Part shown: positions 4,996-6,723 of the stretch, piece after piece
Position numbering within the stretch: the first letter of the stretch is position 1
Layout: each line of letters starts with the position of its first letter
Assembly (NCBI GenBank): GCA_944326625.1
Contig: CALVER010000076.1
Location: 1 to 6,723 of the forward strand
Source: Candidatus Gastranaerophilales bacterium
Lineage (GTDB): Bacteria; Cyanobacteriota; Vampirovibrionia; Gastranaerophilales; Gastranaerophilaceae
Reading direction: 5' to 3'
DNA length: 6,723 nt
Position numbers and translations under genes: made by a program
The notes under the pieces: generated by a model
Told to the model about the DNA's origin: nothing
What the model saw: only the letters and a program-made list of their open reading frames with translations
The model's database searches: none

Positions 4996-6723
4996 CTACC
5001 CCTGTCTTTGGAAAAATGCAGCGATTTCTTTGTGAGGGATAATATGCGAAATAGGACGGCCATGGGGGCATGTATAGGGCATTTTTGTCGTACGCCATTT
5101 TTTTATAATCTCCTGCATCTGCCACAGCGAAAGTTTTTGACCGGCTTTGACAGAAGCTTTGCAGGCAGTTGTAATAAGTATTTTTTCTTCGAGTCTGTCA
5201 ATATCACCTTCAATATTTTCCAAAATATCCGCAAGAATTTCCTTAGGATTGACTTTTGCAATAAGCATGGGGACTTTTCTGAAAATAAGTTCATTGTCGT
5301 TCAGAAATTCAATTCCGAACCCGAATTTTTCAAATTTATCCAAATTTTCCTTAATTATTGCCATATCCGTTGATGATACGGGCACAACATCAGACACAAA
5401 CAACATTTGAGATGCTATTTGTTTTTCGTATTTAAGTTTTTCATAAATAAATCTTTCTTCCGCAATGTGCTGGTCTACAATTTCAAGCCCGTTGTCCTGT
5501 TCAATTAAAATATACGTATTTTTATATTGTCCGATAATATTTTCCTCAGGCTCCGGCGCTGACATTACAGCTTGATGAATAATTGTCTTTTGTTCCGCAA
5601 CTTCTTCTTTAGGGGTTGAAATTTCATCCTGAATTTTTTTCATGAAGCGATCGGAAACATACATAGTGTCATCGTCATCATCAATTTTTAAATCTCTTTT
5701 TGATGCCGGCTGAAGTTCCACAATATTGCTCTGCTGCGGTATAGGCTTAAACTCTTTTTCAACATAATTGGAAAGTCCTGCCTCAACTGCTGTCCGCACA
5801 AAATTAAAAATCTGATTTGTATTTTTATAACGAACTTCTTTTTTAGTCGGATGGACGTTAACATCCACGTCATGCGGCGGAAGTTCGAGGTTTAAAACCA
5901 CAAAAGGATATTTACTGTTTGCAATAAGTGTTTTATAAACCGTATCAACAGCTTTTTGCATAACAGGACACTTAACTGAGCGGGAATTTATATAAAGATG
6001 ATAATTTTTTTTGCTTGAGCGTGTATAATCGGGCTTGCTGACCATGCCTGTAATCTTAAGATGAGATAATTCATCTGTTTTTAAAACAGCTTTAAGATTT
6101 TCCACAACATCCGCCGAATAAACCTCTTTCAAAGTTTGCGGCAAATCTCCCTGTCCTGTTGTTTTTAAAACGCTTTTTCCGTTGCGTTTTAGCTCAAACG
6201 CAACATTTGTATTTATAATAGCAAGCGATTGAACAATTTCCTGAATATAAGAAAATTCCGTATTCGGGTTGCGCAAAAATTTCAACCTGACGGGAAGGTT
6301 ATAAAATAAATCTTTAACCTCCATAATTGTACCGATTGCGCAGCCTGTTTCGGTTTTCTTAACCTCGGAATTTTCACACTTGACTTTTGTACCTGTTTCA
6401 AAGTCTTTTGTTCTTGTTGTACAGGTTAATTTTGAAATTGAAATTATACTTGAAAGCGCTTCACCTCTAAATCCGAGGGTATGAATATCAAACAAATCTT
6501 CGTCATTTTGAATTTTACTTGTGGCATGCTTTGAAAACGCAAGCAATATGTCATCGGGATGAATTCCGGAACCGTTATCCGCAATTCTTATATCGCGGCA
6601 GTCATTTGTAATTTCAATACTTATTTTTGAGGCGCCCGCGTCTATAGAATTTTCAGTTAATTCTTTCACAACGGAGGCAGGACGCTCAATTACCTCGCCT
6701 GCTGCAATCTGATTTATCAAATG
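4996..6723 (-). CDS. mutL: DNA mismatch repair protein MutL, endonuclease type (5' end cut by the window)
   Basis: MutL links MutS mismatch recognition to strand incision. The visible 575 codons run off the right edge. The frame is open to 6723 and reads His-Leu-Ile-Asn-Gln-Ile; the Leu codon is TTG and aligns with Leu10 of E. coli MutL, so about nine residues are missing and TTG is not the start. Counting that Leu as 1, the GHKL ATPase shows KELTEN (catalytic Glu20, Mg-binding Asn24), DNGSGI (48-53) and GFRGEAL (83-89), and HPTKKEVR (290-297) lies in the following transducer domain. An acidic linker (about 325-395, with five Asp in a row) joins the C-terminal domain. That domain carries DQHIAEERFIYE (416-427, fitting DQHx3Ex4E), ACKASVKAG (519-527), CPHGRP (551-556) and a terminal FQR (570-572). 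These are the metal-binding endonuclease motifs of MutH-independent MutL. At about 583 residues the protein is slightly short because of its short linker. No terminator follows closely. Confidence 0.97.
   Translation of the reverse strand, partial: HLINQIAAGEVIERPASVVKELTENSIDAGASKISIEITNDCRDIRIADNGSGIHPDDILLAFSKHATSKIQNDEDLFDIHTLGFRGEALSSIISISKLTCTTRTKDFETGTKVKCENSEVKKTETGCAIGTIMEVKDLFYNLPVRLKFLRNPNTEFSYIQEIVQSLAIINTNVAFELKRNGKSVLKTTGQGDLPQTLKEVYSADVVENLKAVLKTDELSHLKITGMVSKPDYTRSSKKNYHLYINSRSVKCPVMQKAVDTVYKTLIANSKYPFVVLNLELPPHDVDVNVHPTKKEVRYKNTNQIFNFVRTAVEAGLSNYVEKEFKPIPQQSNIVELQPASKRDLKIDDDDDTMYVSDRFMKKIQDEISTPKEEVAEQKTIIHQAVMSAPEPEENIIGQYKNTYILIEQDNGLEIVDQHIAEERFIYEKLKYEKQIASQMLFVSDVVPVSSTDMAIIKENLDKFEKFGFGIEFLNDNELIFRKVPMLIAKVNPKEILADILENIEGDIDRLEEKILITTACKASVKAGQKLSLWQMQEIIKKWRTTKMPYTCPHGRPISHIIPHKEIAAFFQRQG

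Noticed and set aside
4927..5410. Plus-strand reading frames of 148 and 87 codons opposite mutL
   Set aside because: They lie mostly over the well-conserved C-terminal coding part of mutL on the other strand, have no recognisable domain, and look like antisense shadows.
6718..6720. TTG as the start codon of mutL
   Set aside because: The frame stays open upstream to the window edge (CAT, His), and the family has about nine residues before this Leu, so it is an internal codon.

Overview
The window carries three long genes, all on the minus strand, in transcription order mutL (right edge, 5' end cut off), a large gene of unknown function, and a soluble-type lytic transglycosylase gene (left edge). 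A non-coding stretch of about 580 bases lies between mutL and the unknown gene. The DNA is AT-rich and uses the standard code. The MutL has the endonuclease-type C-terminus found in bacteria without MutH. The unknown protein carries short 'FKG/FKA' motifs of a kind I loosely associate with gut Gastranaerophilales (Melainabacteria, non-photosynthetic relatives of Cyanobacteria). That assignment is a tentative inference from style, not proof.

Right part (4996-6723): mutL lacks only about nine N-terminal codons. It has an intact GHKL ATPase and the metal-binding motifs of a nicking MutL. Its stop codon is followed by about 200 bases without a gene before the first terminator.

Middle part (4418-4995): this is the most unusual region. 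It holds two diverged copies of a roughly 95-base unit. Each has a -10-like hexamer, a hairpin with a purine-rich loop (AAGGA...GGGA) and a rho-independent terminator, all on the minus strand. Compensating and wobble changes preserve both hairpins only in minus-strand RNA. I read them as a pair of tandem small-RNA genes, or less likely as tandem leader attenuators of the unknown gene. Between the copies are an extended -10 promoter, five perfect pentanucleotide repeats exactly where its transcript would begin, direct repeats upstream of it, and a perfect 11-bp inverted repeat.

Left part (26-4417): the 787-residue protein is unrecognised, but it consists of two diverged halves of about 320-335 residues. 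Each begins with a PDxxFK motif, and conserved residues recur at a nearly constant offset. It is probably membrane-associated. The transglycosylase gene starts 39 bases after it and is probably co-transcribed. It also has a TATAAT hexamer overlapping its first ATG, which could give a leaderless mRNA starting at its second ATG. Only the transglycosylase has a clear envelope role. An envelope-related role for the unknown protein is suggested by neighbourhood and hydrophobic segments alone.
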